Shown here: one piece after another, positions 55,395 through 64,000 of the stretch
How positions within the stretch are numbered: position 1 is the first letter of the stretch
Layout: each line of letters opens with the position of its first letter
Source of the DNA: Phocicoccus schoeneichii
Lineage (GTDB): Bacteria; Bacillota; Bacilli; Staphylococcales; Salinicoccaceae
DNA length: 64,000 nucleotides
Assembly: GCF_014635565.1 (NCBI RefSeq)
Contig: NZ_BMDB01000002.1
Span: 186,001 to 250,000 of the forward strand
Reading direction: 5' to 3'
Program-made: the position numbers and the translations under genes
Notes under the pieces: generated by a model
Database searches by the model: none
The model's input: the letters and a program-made list of their open reading frames with translations, nothing else
What the model was told of the DNA's origin: nothing

Positions 55395-55605
55395 GGGACT
55401 TTATCTTTTAGTTACTGAGTGATTTTGAGTACTATCTCAAAGATAATGAGTATATCTTTTAGATACTGAGTGATTTTGAGTACTATCTCAAAGATAATGA
55501 GTTTATCTTTTAGATACTGGGTGATTTTGAGTACTATCTAAAAGATAATGAGTTTATCTTTTAGATACTGGATGATTTTGAGTACTATCTCAAAGATTAA
55601 GGGTT
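55395..55605 (+). repeat. Repeat array 4, four 51-bp units
   Basis: Units start at 55416, 55467, 55518 and 55569 (TGAGTGATTTTGAGTACTAT, exact 51-base steps) with a partial copy in front. Each has the dyad TTATCTTTTAGATACT...AGTACTATCTCAAAGATAA and so can form a long hairpin. It lies between the Rgg gene and the convergent hydrolase gene. Copies are closer to each other than in arrays 1 and 2. Confidence 0.92.
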
Positions 55606-55614
55606 AAATTCAAT

Positions 55615-55698
55615 AAAAAAGTGCACGAGACTCTATGGAGTAGTGTCTGCGTGAGATAACTACAGAGAGACCTCCTATATAATCAAGTGCGCTTTTTT
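55615..55698. terminator. Structured terminator-like element
   Basis: AAAAAAGTGCAC (55615-55626) pairs with GTGCGCTTTTTT (55687-55698), one G-T pair, giving a 12-bp closing stem around about 60 bases that hold further short pairings (AGAC...GTCT; GGAGTAGT...ACTAC). T runs on both strands fit a bidirectional terminator, though the large internal structure is unusual and could be a small RNA. Confidence 0.6.
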
Positions 55699-55729
55699 AT
55701 ATTAGGTAAGGATTATCTACTAGCCTTTT

Positions 55730-56428
55730 TTATTTTCTGCATTCATTAACAAACACTTCAAATAGGCGATTTTTCGCTTCATCTTCAATATATTCCGGGT
55801 GCCACTGTGTACCAAGAATGAAATGATTCGTTGTACTTTCAATGGCTTCAATAATACCATCATTCGCGTGAGCAACAGCTTTTAAACCTTTACCGAGTTC
55901 TTTAACAGACTGGTGGTGGAACGAGTTGACGCGAATTTCCTCAGTATTATAAATTTCACCAAACTTAGAATCAGGATCAATTGTGACAGAATGAGACAGA
56001 TGTTCGTTCATAGCTTTTTGAACATGCTGCATTGCAGACTTGCCCACTTGAGTCGGGATATCTTGGTAAAGAGACCCACCAAGCGCGACATTAACCACTT
56101 GTGCACCACGACAAATTGCGAGGATAGGTGTGTGTCTATCGATTAACTCCTTGACCAGCGCGAATTCAAAACCGTCGCGACCGGGCGAAATATCCTGGAG
56201 CTGTTGAAGCGGGTCCTCGTTGTAAAACACAGGATCCACGTCCAAACCGCCGGTAAAAAGCACACCGTCTATAGAAGAGACAAGATCCTTGATGGCAGTA
56301 GCATCCGAAGTCACAGGAAGAATGACAGGAATCCCGCCAGCCTCGATGATGCGATTGTAGTTACTTTTGTGGACAGAAAGATTCTTCTCATCCTCAAAAT
56401 TTGTAGTAATACCGATAATTGGTTTCAT
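55730..56428 (-). CDS. Gamma-glutamyl-gamma-aminobutyrate hydrolase-like (peptidase C26)
   Basis: A 232-residue class I glutamine-amidotransferase-like hydrolase: 'GITTNFEDEKNLSVHKSNYNRIIEAGGIPVILPV', 'GVLFTGGLDVDPVFYNEDP', nucleophile Cys in 'ILAICRGAQVVNVALGGSLYQDIPTQ', 'VNSFHHQSVKELGKGLKAVAHA' and the His-x-Glu pair in 'GTQWHPEY'. PuuD is the model enzyme, releasing GABA from gamma-glutamyl-GABA; related members cut other gamma-glutamyl compounds. Neighbours give no polyamine pathway here. CAGGTGAT precedes ATG. Confidence 0.88.
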   Translation of the reverse strand: MKPIIGITTNFEDEKNLSVHKSNYNRIIEAGGIPVILPVTSDATAIKDLVSSIDGVLFTGGLDVDPVFYNEDPLQQLQDISPGRDGFEFALVKELIDRHTPILAICRGAQVVNVALGGSLYQDIPTQVGKSAMQHVQKAMNEHLSHSVTIDPDSKFGEIYNTEEIRVNSFHHQSVKELGKGLKAVAHANDGIIEAIESTTNHFILGTQWHPEYIEDEAKNRLFEVFVNECRK

Positions 56429-56540
56429 GAGATCACCTGACTTTAATTAGTTATATTTATAATATACTAAATTTTCTTGAAGTATTCATAAGCTAGATTA
56501 TACTTAAGCTAACGATAATACATAGAGAGGGAGTCATGAC

Positions 56541-59393
56541 GTGGATAAATCACTTCTAAATTCCTATGAGAGAGGGTTTATTAATAAAAACTCTAATAAG
56601 CTAACGGTCTATCCTCCCGAACTGATTATAAATAATGAGCATGAAAACTTATTAACTCCAATTTTAGAGGAAATGGATAAGTGTCATGATTTTATGATCT
56701 CAGTAGCCTTTGTAACTGAAGGTGGGTTAGCGACACTTAAAGCAATGTTACTAAAATTAAAAGATAAAGGGATAAGTGGCCGTCTTGTAACTTCTACTTA
56801 TTTAAATTTTAACGCACCTAAAGTGTTTAAAGAACTACGTAAAATAGAAAATTTAGATGTAAGAATTACTGATATAGATGGTTTCCATGCAAAAGGATAT
56901 GTATTTAAAAATTCAGAGTATACTTCCATGTTCATTGGAAGTTCTAATTTAACCGACACTGCTTTGAAGAAAAATTATGAGTACAATGTAAAACTCACAA
57001 GTTTAGAAAACGGTGAGGTAATCCAGCACTTCTATCAAAAGTTTGAAGATCTATGGAAAACATCAAAAATTTTGGATGACAATTGGATACGTTCTTATAC
57101 AGAAATCTATAAAGAAAATAAAGATAAAAACAACATGATCTCGATTGTAGAAGATCCATCAAGATACCAATATCATCACGTAGAAGAACAAATTATTTCA
57201 CCAAACTTAATGCAGGCAAATGCGCTTGAATCACTATATCAATTGAGAGACTCTGGTGAACATAAAGGTTTAATCGTTTCAGCAACAGGAACAGGTAAAA
57301 CTTATTTATCTGCATTTGATGTCATGGCTTTTAAACCTAAGAAAATGTTATTTATTGCTCACAGAGAGCAAATCCTAAAGAAATCTAGAGATGATTATGC
57401 TGGATTGTTAAAAGAGAACCATACAGATTTTGGTATTTATAGTGGAAATACTAAAAATACGGAGGCTAAATATTTATTTGCAACTATTCAAACAATCTCA
57501 CAAGATCATCACTTAAAGCAATTTAGTAGAGATGAGTTTGATTACATTATTATTGATGAAGCACATAGATCAGCAGCTGGATCTTATACGAAAGTTCTTA
57601 ATTATTTCAGGCCAAAGTTCTTACTTGGAATGACGGCAACTCCAGAGAGAACAGATGATGCAGATATCTTCAGACTTTTTGACTACAATATTGCTTATGA
57701 AATTAGATTGCAACAAGCGCTCGAAGCGGATATTCTTACATCGTTTCATTACTTTGGTGTAACGGACTTTGACGTTGATGAAGATAGTGACATCGATGAG
57801 TTATCGGAAGAAAGCCGAATTCAAAATATCGTTAATAAAATTAATTATTATGGACACTCTGGAGAAACGCTTAGGGGACTAATATTTACAGCAAATATTA
57901 AAGAAGCAGAGATGATTGCTAAAAGTCTTGCTAATTATGGGTTTAGAACAAAGGCGTTAACAGGTTCTACAAGTCCAGAAGAAAGAGAAGCAGCTGTACA
58001 AGATCTTGAAGATGGCTTCTTGGATTACATCGTTACTGTAGATATCTTCAATGAGGGTGTAGACATTCCATCAGTAAACCAAGTTGTAATGTTAAGGCAG
58101 ACACAATCAGCAATTATATTCGTGCAACAACTTGGACGTGGACTTCGTAAACACGATGAGAAAGAATTTCTAACTGTAATTGACTTTATTGGAAACTATA
58201 AAAACAACTATCTCATTCCAGTAGCTTTGACAGGAGATAATTCATATAACAAAGACAACTTGAGAAAAAGTATTATTGGTAAAAATATTGTTACTGGAGC
58301 ATCGACGGTTAACTTTGAAGAAGTGGCCAAAGATCGTATATTTAGGTCAATAACGAGTGCCACAGTAAACTCAATCAGACAGTTAAAATCAGCTTTTCTT
58401 AATTTAAAACACAAGATCGGTCATGAACCGAATATTTTAGAATTTTATGAAGACCCTGATACACCAGATCTTAAAGTAGTATTCTCTAAAGTAAAGCACT
58501 ATCCAGAGTTTTTAAATAAGGTAGGGGAGAACAAACTGGAGTTACCAGAACGTTTTTCTAAAATTCTTCACTTTATTAGTCATGAAATTATTGATGGAAA
58601 AAGACTTGGGGAAGTAATTTTACTTGAGGAGTTAGTAAAAGGTGGTATCTCTATAAAGCACCTTCAGATGAGACTAGCCGCATTAAATTTACCATATTCA
58701 GAAAAAGACATAGATTCACTAAACCGTTACTTGGACCTTTCTTTCTTTACTTCACAAAATGTAAAGAAGTATAAGTATCCGCTTCTAGTGAGAAATGGAG
58801 ATGAACTTCTCCCGGGAAATGAGTTAAAAGATATGTTGAATAATGAAAGTTTATCTTTACATCTTGAACATTTAATTCATATAGGCAAAAAGAATGCTGA
58901 GCATTATGACCGGACAAATCCGCTGACTCTATATAAGAAATATACGCGTAGAGACTTTTGTCGTTTGTTAAATTGGGATACAGATGAATCATCGACTATT
59001 TATGGATATAGAGAGAAGTATGATACTTTACCAATTTTCATTACGTATCATAAAGACAAAACAAAAGTAGACACTCAGTTATATGAAGATGAACTTTTAG
59101 ATCCATATACATTACATTGGTTTACAAGACCAGGTACATTGAAGAGCAAAGAGATAGAAAGTTTGATAAAAAATCATGAACACCATGGCTTACCAATCTT
59201 TATTTTTATCAAAAAAGACGATGATGAGGGAACGGATTTTTACTATTTAGGGAAAGCAGATATTGATATCAAAACAATTACTGAAACAACGATGCCTCAA
59301 ACAGGAAAAAACGTAGTAACGATGAATATGCAACTACAAAAACCAGTTAAACACGAACTCTATAATTATTTAGAGACTAAAATTGAAAGTTAA
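56541..59393 (+). CDS. PLD-nuclease / SF2 helicase / DUF3427 fusion protein
   Basis: A 950-residue protein. Residues ~1-185: phospholipase-D-like domain with one HxK motif (His116, Lys118 in 'GFHAKGYVF') and 'FIGSSNLTDTALKKNYEYNV'. Residues ~225-560: superfamily II helicase with Walker A ATGTGKT (248-254), DEAH (339-342), 'LLGMTATPERTD', 'FTANIKEAEMIAKSL' and 'QQLGRGLRKH'. Residues ~600-950: DUF3427-like tail ('PLTLYKKYTRRDFCRLLNW', 'PYTLHWFTRPG'). Such fusions occur in defence islands; the product may unwind and cut foreign DNA. GTG start with GAGAGGGAG upstream. The DUF262 gene follows on the same strand. Confidence 0.9.
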   Translation: MDKSLLNSYERGFINKNSNKLTVYPPELIINNEHENLLTPILEEMDKCHDFMISVAFVTEGGLATLKAMLLKLKDKGISGRLVTSTYLNFNAPKVFKELRKIENLDVRITDIDGFHAKGYVFKNSEYTSMFIGSSNLTDTALKKNYEYNVKLTSLENGEVIQHFYQKFEDLWKTSKILDDNWIRSYTEIYKENKDKNNMISIVEDPSRYQYHHVEEQIISPNLMQANALESLYQLRDSGEHKGLIVSATGTGKTYLSAFDVMAFKPKKMLFIAHREQILKKSRDDYAGLLKENHTDFGIYSGNTKNTEAKYLFATIQTISQDHHLKQFSRDEFDYIIIDEAHRSAAGSYTKVLNYFRPKFLLGMTATPERTDDADIFRLFDYNIAYEIRLQQALEADILTSFHYFGVTDFDVDEDSDIDELSEESRIQNIVNKINYYGHSGETLRGLIFTANIKEAEMIAKSLANYGFRTKALTGSTSPEEREAAVQDLEDGFLDYIVTVDIFNEGVDIPSVNQVVMLRQTQSAIIFVQQLGRGLRKHDEKEFLTVIDFIGNYKNNYLIPVALTGDNSYNKDNLRKSIIGKNIVTGASTVNFEEVAKDRIFRSITSATVNSIRQLKSAFLNLKHKIGHEPNILEFYEDPDTPDLKVVFSKVKHYPEFLNKVGENKLELPERFSKILHFISHEIIDGKRLGEVILLEELVKGGISIKHLQMRLAALNLPYSEKDIDSLNRYLDLSFFTSQNVKKYKYPLLVRNGDELLPGNELKDMLNNESLSLHLEHLIHIGKKNAEHYDRTNPLTLYKKYTRRDFCRLLNWDTDESSTIYGYREKYDTLPIFITYHKDKTKVDTQLYEDELLDPYTLHWFTRPGTLKSKEIESLIKNHEHHGLPIFIFIKKDDDEGTDFYYLGKADIDIKTITETTMPQTGKNVVTMNMQLQKPVKHELYNYLETKIES

Positions 59394-59695
59394 AACCAAG
59401 GAGTTATTTTTTGATTCAAACAGACTTAAGTTCTTTGCCGCTTTGGCGAACAGGAATAATATTTGTGACAGCTGCTATTTAATAATTCATTTTTTTAAGT
59501 ATTTCATTATCTCTATACTAGTTGATTTTAATGAGGTTTTAATTAGAGATAGCGATGTTTTCATCTCTTTTCAAAGTTATAGATCACAAGCATGCTAATT
59601 GCAGAATTAAAATAAATTATTATTAGCAAATTTCTGAATTTAGATCTTGTGTAAAAGATCATTTAATGATCCAATAGATCTAAGGAGTGGATATT
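59394..59695 (+). other. 302-base gap between the two defence-type genes
   Basis: No convincing gene. A frame opening at TTG 59383 (71 codons) overlaps the end of the helicase and lacks features; a 23-codon frame at 59413 has AAGGAG in front but no recognisable product. A TGATCCAATAGATCTAAGGAGTGG stretch precedes the DUF262 start. The gap may contain an own promoter for the second gene; a short decayed gene cannot be ruled out. Confidence 0.35.
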
Positions 59696-61384
59696 ATGGC
59701 AATAATTGATTCAAATTTTAAGAGTTTAAAAAAATATTTTGCAGATGCACCTTACCATGTTCCAGAATATCAAAGAGGATATTCATGGGATAAAGAGCAA
59801 CTGGATGATTTATGGCAAGACTTTATTCATTTACAAGAAGAAGAGAAATTGGAGAAACACTTTCTTGGTCAGGTTGTTATACATAATGATACCAAAGAAG
59901 ATATCCGTAATATAATTGACGGTCAGCAAAGAACAAGTACAAGTATAATAGTTTTAGACGCTTTTAGAAGAAAATTTTATGAGCTTTCAAGTGAACAAAA
60001 TACGGAAAGTTTAAATAATAAAATCAGGGATGTAATTGAAGAGATTATTGATGATTTTATTGGTAAGGAAACTTCAAGAAAAGATTCAACAAAGCTATTT
60101 TTAGGTGAAGCTGATAAAAAGTTTTTTAGAATATATATCCAAGAACCTATAGTGAGCAAGATTAAAGTTACCAAATCAAGTTTAAGTAACTCTGAAAAAA
60201 GAATCTTTGAAGCTAGTAATTTCTTCTTAGCAAAGTTAGAGGAACAAATTGAGGGTTTGTCGAGCAATGAAGAAAAGTATAATAAACTTGATAAGTTGTA
60301 TGAGAGCTTTATCAACTCAATGCAAGTTATGTATGTAGAAACAAATAATTTAAATGAAGCTTTTATAATTTTTGAAACTCTAAATGCCAGAGGTAAGTCT
60401 TTAGAAACATCGGACTTATTAAAGAACCTTATCTTCAGCAAGTCCGGTGATCAGATTGGTGAAAATAAAAATGACTGGAATAGAATGCTAGATCAGTTAG
60501 GGAATTCTGATGCAACCAAATACATTAGAAGCTATTGGAATGCTAAGAAAAAGTTTGTTAGGAATTCAGGACTATACAAAGTTATTAGAGCAGAGATAAA
60601 CTCTCAAAAAGCTGCTAATGACCTAGTATCGGATCTAGCTAAGTATGCAAGTTTATATTCTGCAATTGATAGACCAACTGAGTCTACATATTATAGAAAT
60701 CCAAAAATTAATGAGAAGCTAAATGACATCAATGATTTAAACGCTAAAACATATTATCCTATTATGCTAGCTCTAGAGCTCAAGGACGCAAAAGAAGATG
60801 ATGTCTTGAGAGTTCTGGATGCTATTGAAACACTAATTGTGAGAAACTTTGTAGTCTCAGGTAAAACAGCAAACTCATATGAAGTAAAATTTAGTAAAAT
60901 TGCACAAGAATTTTATAATGGACAAATATCTTCGATACAAGAAATTTTAGAAGAATTGAGAAAAGAAATATTGTCAGATAGCGAATTCCGAAATAACTTC
61001 GAAACGTTCTCAATAAAACAAAAACCTGCTGTTCGTTATCTATATAGAAAAATTGCAAATCACAATGAAAAGGAAATTCAAGTTATTAGAGATAATAATA
61101 AAGTACACATCGAACATATAATGCCTGAAAAGAAAGGTGCATGGGAAATATCTGAAGAAGTACATGCAGAGTATGTAAACAGATTTGGAAATCTAACTTT
61201 ATTAGGTGATGAATATAATAGATCGGCATCAAACTTGAGTTTTGATCGTAAAAAGGAAATATACAAAAAATCGAAAATTGGTATAACCTACGAGTTAAGT
61301 AAGCAATCTAACTGGACAATTAACGATATTGCGAATCGACAAGAGTATCTTACTGATACAGCTCTAGAGATTTGGAAAAAATAA
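59696..61384 (+). CDS. DUF262-DUF1524 (GmrSD-like) putative restriction protein
   Basis: A 562-residue protein with the two domains of GmrS/GmrD-type systems fused. N-terminal DUF262: 'YHVPEYQRGYSWDKEQLDDLWQDF' and the nucleotidase-like motif DGQQR (75-79), 'ETLNARGKSLETSDLLKNLIF'. C-terminal DUF1524 HNH-like nuclease: His471-Ile-Glu-His474 ('HIEHIMP') followed by 'NRFGNLTLLGDEYNRSASNLSFDRKKEIYKKS', which supplies the Asn and other ligands. Relatives (GmrSD, BrxU, SspE) restrict modified phage DNA. ATG at 59696 follows AAGGAG; a GTG nine bases earlier lies in that site. It is paired with the PLD-helicase. Confidence 0.9.
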   Translation: MAIIDSNFKSLKKYFADAPYHVPEYQRGYSWDKEQLDDLWQDFIHLQEEEKLEKHFLGQVVIHNDTKEDIRNIIDGQQRTSTSIIVLDAFRRKFYELSSEQNTESLNNKIRDVIEEIIDDFIGKETSRKDSTKLFLGEADKKFFRIYIQEPIVSKIKVTKSSLSNSEKRIFEASNFFLAKLEEQIEGLSSNEEKYNKLDKLYESFINSMQVMYVETNNLNEAFIIFETLNARGKSLETSDLLKNLIFSKSGDQIGENKNDWNRMLDQLGNSDATKYIRSYWNAKKKFVRNSGLYKVIRAEINSQKAANDLVSDLAKYASLYSAIDRPTESTYYRNPKINEKLNDINDLNAKTYYPIMLALELKDAKEDDVLRVLDAIETLIVRNFVVSGKTANSYEVKFSKIAQEFYNGQISSIQEILEELRKEILSDSEFRNNFETFSIKQKPAVRYLYRKIANHNEKEIQVIRDNNKVHIEHIMPEKKGAWEISEEVHAEYVNRFGNLTLLGDEYNRSASNLSFDRKKEIYKKSKIGITYELSKQSNWTINDIANRQEYLTDTALEIWKK

Positions 61385-61497
61385 TTTTGTTTACCGGGTT
61401 TTTATCTTAAAAATCGAGCATAGCACAACATCACTTTCCTTTAATTCATCTCAATTCACCTCTATACTTAAATTAATAATGGTATAGGGGTGTTTTT

Positions 61498-62802
61498 ATG
61501 AGTGAACAATTTTTTAAGCAAGTTGTTTATGTAGATAAACTGACTAATGGTGTGCTTGATCCGAATGTACCTATGAAGTTTCACGTGAAGAACGGTGGAA
61601 CAATCGTTGCAAATACTGCTCCTGGGTGTTGGGGTCCTATGATTACTCCTGAGTTAAAAGGGGGTCATGAAGTGACTCAGCCGGTTTTTGTAGAGGGCGC
61701 TGAGGTCGGGGATGCCATCGCCATCCGCATTAAGTCTATCGAAGTGACATCTGTTGCTACGACTTCTGGTACGGACGCACCTGTCGAGGGTCGATTCCAC
61801 GGTGATCCTTTCGTCGCTGGGTATTGCGAAACGTGTGACACGGAAAACCCTAAAACGATCGTCGAAGGTACAGGAGATGATTCTGTTAAATGTGCCGCGT
61901 GTGGGAATTCTGTTACGCCTTTCCATTTAACTCACGGATACACAATGGTGTTTAATGACGATAAAACAGTCGGAATTACGGTGGATGAGAAAGCAGTGAA
62001 GAAAATTACTGAAAATCCTAAGATGTACATGCATACTCCGGATGCGTCGATTCAAAACCCAGTTGTCTCGTTTGCAAAACACCAAATTCCAAATGTTCCT
62101 GCGCGTGTCATTCCTTTTTTAGGACAGCTCGGCACAACGCCGTCTAAGGCTTTCCCTGATTCTCATAACGCAGGGGATTTCGGGCAGTTCTTAATTGATG
62201 CACCGCATGGTTTTGGAATGAGTGAAGCGGATCTTTCTCACCGTACTGATGGTCATATGGATATTAACCGAGTACGAGAGGGCGCAATTTTAATTGCCCC
62301 TGTTAAGGTCGAAGGTGGCGGTGTCTACATGGGTGATATGCACGCAATGCAAGGGAATGGCGAGATTGCGGGCCATACAACAGACGTATCTGGTATTGTG
62401 CAACTCGAAGTATCTGTCATCAAAGATATAAATCTAGAAGGGCCAATTCTTTTACCAATCAATGAAGATCTACCCGCCGTTGCAAAGCCGTTCACTGGTA
62501 AAGAGTTAGAAGACGCGCGAACTTTAAGTGCAGAATGGGGTATGGAGGGTGCTGTTGAAGAAAGTTATCCGTTAAGTTTCATTGGAACAGGTGCGAATTT
62601 GAACGCAGCAACAGATAATGGATTAGAACGTGCAGCTAAACTGTTAGAACTTTCTGTTGAAGAGATTAAAAACCGCGCAACAATAACAGGATCCATCGAC
62701 ATCGGTCGAAATCCGGGCGTCGTCACAGTAACATTCCTCGTGCCAAAAATATTACTAGAAAAATTAAAAATCGGTAAGATTGTATCAGGGTTTTATGGGT
62801 AA
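61498..62802 (+). CDS. Acetamidase/formamidase-family protein
   Basis: A 434-residue FmdA/AmdA-like hydrolase: 'GGTIVANTAPGCWGPMI', 'PVFVEGAEVGDAIAIRIKSIEV', 'GRFHGDPFVAGYCETC', a CxxC...CxxC pair ('CETC', 'CAAC') suggesting a zinc ribbon insert, 'GQLGTTPSKAFPDSHNAGDFGQFLID', 'VYMGDMHAMQGNGEIAGHTTDVSG' (metal-binding Asp-His and Glu). The family hydrolyses formamide or acetamide to ammonia; the staphylococcal members have not been assigned. The start has TATAGGGGTG upstream. Confidence 0.88.
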   Translation: MSEQFFKQVVYVDKLTNGVLDPNVPMKFHVKNGGTIVANTAPGCWGPMITPELKGGHEVTQPVFVEGAEVGDAIAIRIKSIEVTSVATTSGTDAPVEGRFHGDPFVAGYCETCDTENPKTIVEGTGDDSVKCAACGNSVTPFHLTHGYTMVFNDDKTVGITVDEKAVKKITENPKMYMHTPDASIQNPVVSFAKHQIPNVPARVIPFLGQLGTTPSKAFPDSHNAGDFGQFLIDAPHGFGMSEADLSHRTDGHMDINRVREGAILIAPVKVEGGGVYMGDMHAMQGNGEIAGHTTDVSGIVQLEVSVIKDINLEGPILLPINEDLPAVAKPFTGKELEDARTLSAEWGMEGAVEESYPLSFIGTGANLNAATDNGLERAAKLLELSVEEIKNRATITGSIDIGRNPGVVTVTFLVPKILLEKLKIGKIVSGFYG

Positions 62803-62812
62803 AAATTTTTAA

Positions 62813-62840
62813 AGAGTAGATATCTTATCTACTCTTTTTT
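62813..62840. terminator. Terminator between acetamidase and lysR genes
   Basis: AGAGTAGATA / TATCTACTCT, 10-bp perfect stem with a 3-base loop and six T. It contains the stop codon of the convergent LysR gene. Confidence 0.88.
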
Positions 62841-63677
62841 CATCATTTCTATAAATGCACGTACCGTGTTTAATTCTAAACTTTCTTTTTTATAATATAC
62901 CCATGTTTTCCTATATACCTTTTCACCTTCTCTCTTTAGTGGAGATGTATATAGTCTAGAGTCTTTGATGCTCATCATAGGGACAATCGTGATTCCAAGA
63001 CCACGCTTTACCATCTCTATACTTGTGTCTATCCGGTCAACCTGCATGGTGATATTCATAGGTGTATTGTATGTTTCTAACCACCATTTATCAATCGTTG
63101 ATTTTAAATACGGATCTGTTTGATATTGAATATAGTTTTGTGATGGCAGTGCATCTAAATCAATTTTTTTTGTTGAAATTACCATCAATTCTTCTTTTGA
63201 AAGTAATATTTTTTCTCCTGTAGATTTTAAATCCCCTCTAATAAATGCAACGTGAATCGATTCGTCTTGGAGTTGTTCTAAAATATTAGAACTCCAACCT
63301 GTAACAAGTGACACTTCTACATTCCTATGTGCATTCATAAAAGCACTCAATTTATCTGGAAGTTCATAATGTGCATAGTTACTAGATGAACCTATACGTA
63401 GCGTACCGTATAATCCATTTTTCATATTATGAAGATGGTCTTTTAATGCTCTGTTTTTTATCTGCATTTCTCTCGCATAATGAACCAAATATTCTCCTTC
63501 AGGAGTAAACGTGATACCTTTGTTACCTCTATGTAAAATTTCGATATCGAATTCTTGTTCTAATTGTTTAATTCGGTAGGATAACGCGGGCTGAGATGTA
63601 TACAGTTTTTTCGCAGCACGTGTAATATTCATTTCCTCATGTAAGACAGTCAACATGTTCCAGTCTTTTTCTTCCAT
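62829..63677 (-). CDS. LysR-family transcriptional regulator
   Basis: A 282-residue LysR protein: N-terminal winged helix 'LTVLHEEMNITRAAKKLYTSQPALSYRIKQLEQEFDIEILHRGNKGITFTPEG' (residues ~8-60) and a periplasmic-binding-like effector domain from about 90 ('GTLRIGSSSNYAHYELPDKLSAFMNAHRNVEVSLVTG'). It is divergent from the TcuA-like gene that starts 112 bases away and is probably its activator, as TcuR is for tcuABC. The gap contains AT-rich ATA-n-TAT motifs near 63715-63740. Confidence 0.9.
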   Translation of the reverse strand: MEEKDWNMLTVLHEEMNITRAAKKLYTSQPALSYRIKQLEQEFDIEILHRGNKGITFTPEGEYLVHYAREMQIKNRALKDHLHNMKNGLYGTLRIGSSSNYAHYELPDKLSAFMNAHRNVEVSLVTGWSSNILEQLQDESIHVAFIRGDLKSTGEKILLSKEELMVISTKKIDLDALPSQNYIQYQTDPYLKSTIDKWWLETYNTPMNITMQVDRIDTSIEMVKRGLGITIVPMMSIKDSRLYTSPLKREGEKVYRKTWVYYKKESLELNTVRAFIEMMKKE

Positions 63678-63789
63678 AGTGCACCTCTGTCATAAAAATA
63701 TTCTATTCATTTATATATAATATATATATTTTACTTATATCAATCAATGACATACGCTTAACATAACATATACAGAGGAGTGTATTTTG

Positions 63790-64000
63790 ATGAATACATA
63801 TGATTTAGTAGTAGTGGGTACAGGTAATGCTGCATTGTCTGCAGCTGTTTCAGCAAGTGAAAACGGTGTTAAAGTTTTAATGGTAGAAAAAGCAAAAGAA
63901 GATAATCGTGGTGGGAACTCTTTCTTCACGGATGGGGCTATTCGCTTTGCATACGGTGATTTAGATGGTTATAAGAATGTTATTTCTAATATTACGGAGA
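63790..64000 (+). CDS. FAD-dependent tricarballylate dehydrogenase-like flavoprotein, N-terminal part (runs off right edge)
   Basis: The first 70 codons are seen: MNTYDLVVVGTGNAALSAAVSA (GxGxxA FAD-binding motif), 'ENGVKVLMVEKAKEDNRGGNSFFTDGAIRFAYGDLD'. The pattern 'GGNSxxTxGAxRF' is typical of TcuA-type dehydrogenases and fumarate reductase-like flavoproteins. GAGGAGTG lies nine bases before ATG. The divergent LysR gene fits a TcuR-TcuABC arrangement, but substrate assignment from the N-terminus alone is tentative. Confidence 0.75.
   Translation, partial: MNTYDLVVVGTGNAALSAAVSASENGVKVLMVEKAKEDNRGGNSFFTDGAIRFAYGDLDGYKNVISNITE

Noticed and set aside
59383-59598. 71-codon frame after the helicase gene
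   Set aside because: TTG start inside the helicase gene, no ribosome site, biased composition and no recognisable domain.

Overview
The window reads as chromosome of a low-GC Gram-positive bacterium of the Staphylococcaceae. The proteins (guaBA, YflT-type stress proteins, DtpT, CzrA-like repressor, TcaA-like lipoproteins, DUF2207 protein) look staphylococcal, while a complete Tad pilus locus and many 51-52 bp intergenic repeats argue against Staphylococcus aureus itself and for a relative such as Jeotgalicoccus or Nosocomiicoccus. The genus is an inference from gene content only. No rRNA, tRNA or CRISPR array was seen.

Layout. 1-3.1 kb: SPFH protein (cut by the edge), stress proteins and a PlcR-like regulator followed by a 36-residue secreted-type peptide and a YfbU-family gene. 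3.2-6.3 kb: guaB-guaA. 6.3-8.6 kb: a broken integrase at the 3' end of guaA, then MarR-paiA-paiB, probably a decayed island. 8.6-30.5 kb: ordinary metabolism and transport (SDR, MerR/MATE pair, VOC protein, DUF1275, aspartate-dehydrogenase-like, DUF2207, M42 peptidase, ornithine cyclodeaminase, CzrA-like repressor with P1B-4 metal ATPase, EamA transporter, five-gene peptide/nickel-type ABC importer), interrupted by three tandem-repeat arrays and by a fossil of a pUB110-type rolling-circle plasmid with an oriT. 30.6-32.8 kb: peptide permease and RidA. 33-49.5 kb: a lipoprotein family with fossils, then the Tad locus (CpaE, TadA, TadB, TadC, two Flp pilins, three pseudopilin-like proteins, prepilin peptidase) that runs without a real break into an FHA protein, a PP2C phosphatase, a Ser/Thr kinase and a TcaA-like lipoprotein. 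49.7-53 kb: two more TcaA-like lipoproteins, a cupin and an unknown gene. 53.1-55.4 kb: a subtilisin, a 34-residue peptide gene and a divergent Rgg-type regulator. 55.7-61.4 kb: a class I glutamine-amidotransferase hydrolase and a probable defence pair (PLD-helicase-DUF3427 and DUF262-DUF1524). 61.5-64 kb: acetamidase, LysR regulator and the start of a TcuA-like flavoprotein.

The most notable systems are: two separate regulator-plus-short-peptide modules (1.0-2.6 kb and 53.1-55.4 kb) that look like RNPP quorum-sensing circuits outside their usual hosts, the second tied to a secreted protease; a Tad pilus locus fused to a phospho-signalling module and surrounded by duplicated lipoproteins whose fossils include a copy of the prepilin-peptidase start; and four repeat arrays with unrelated sequences but the same 51-52 bp period, all lying between convergent genes and built from dyad units.
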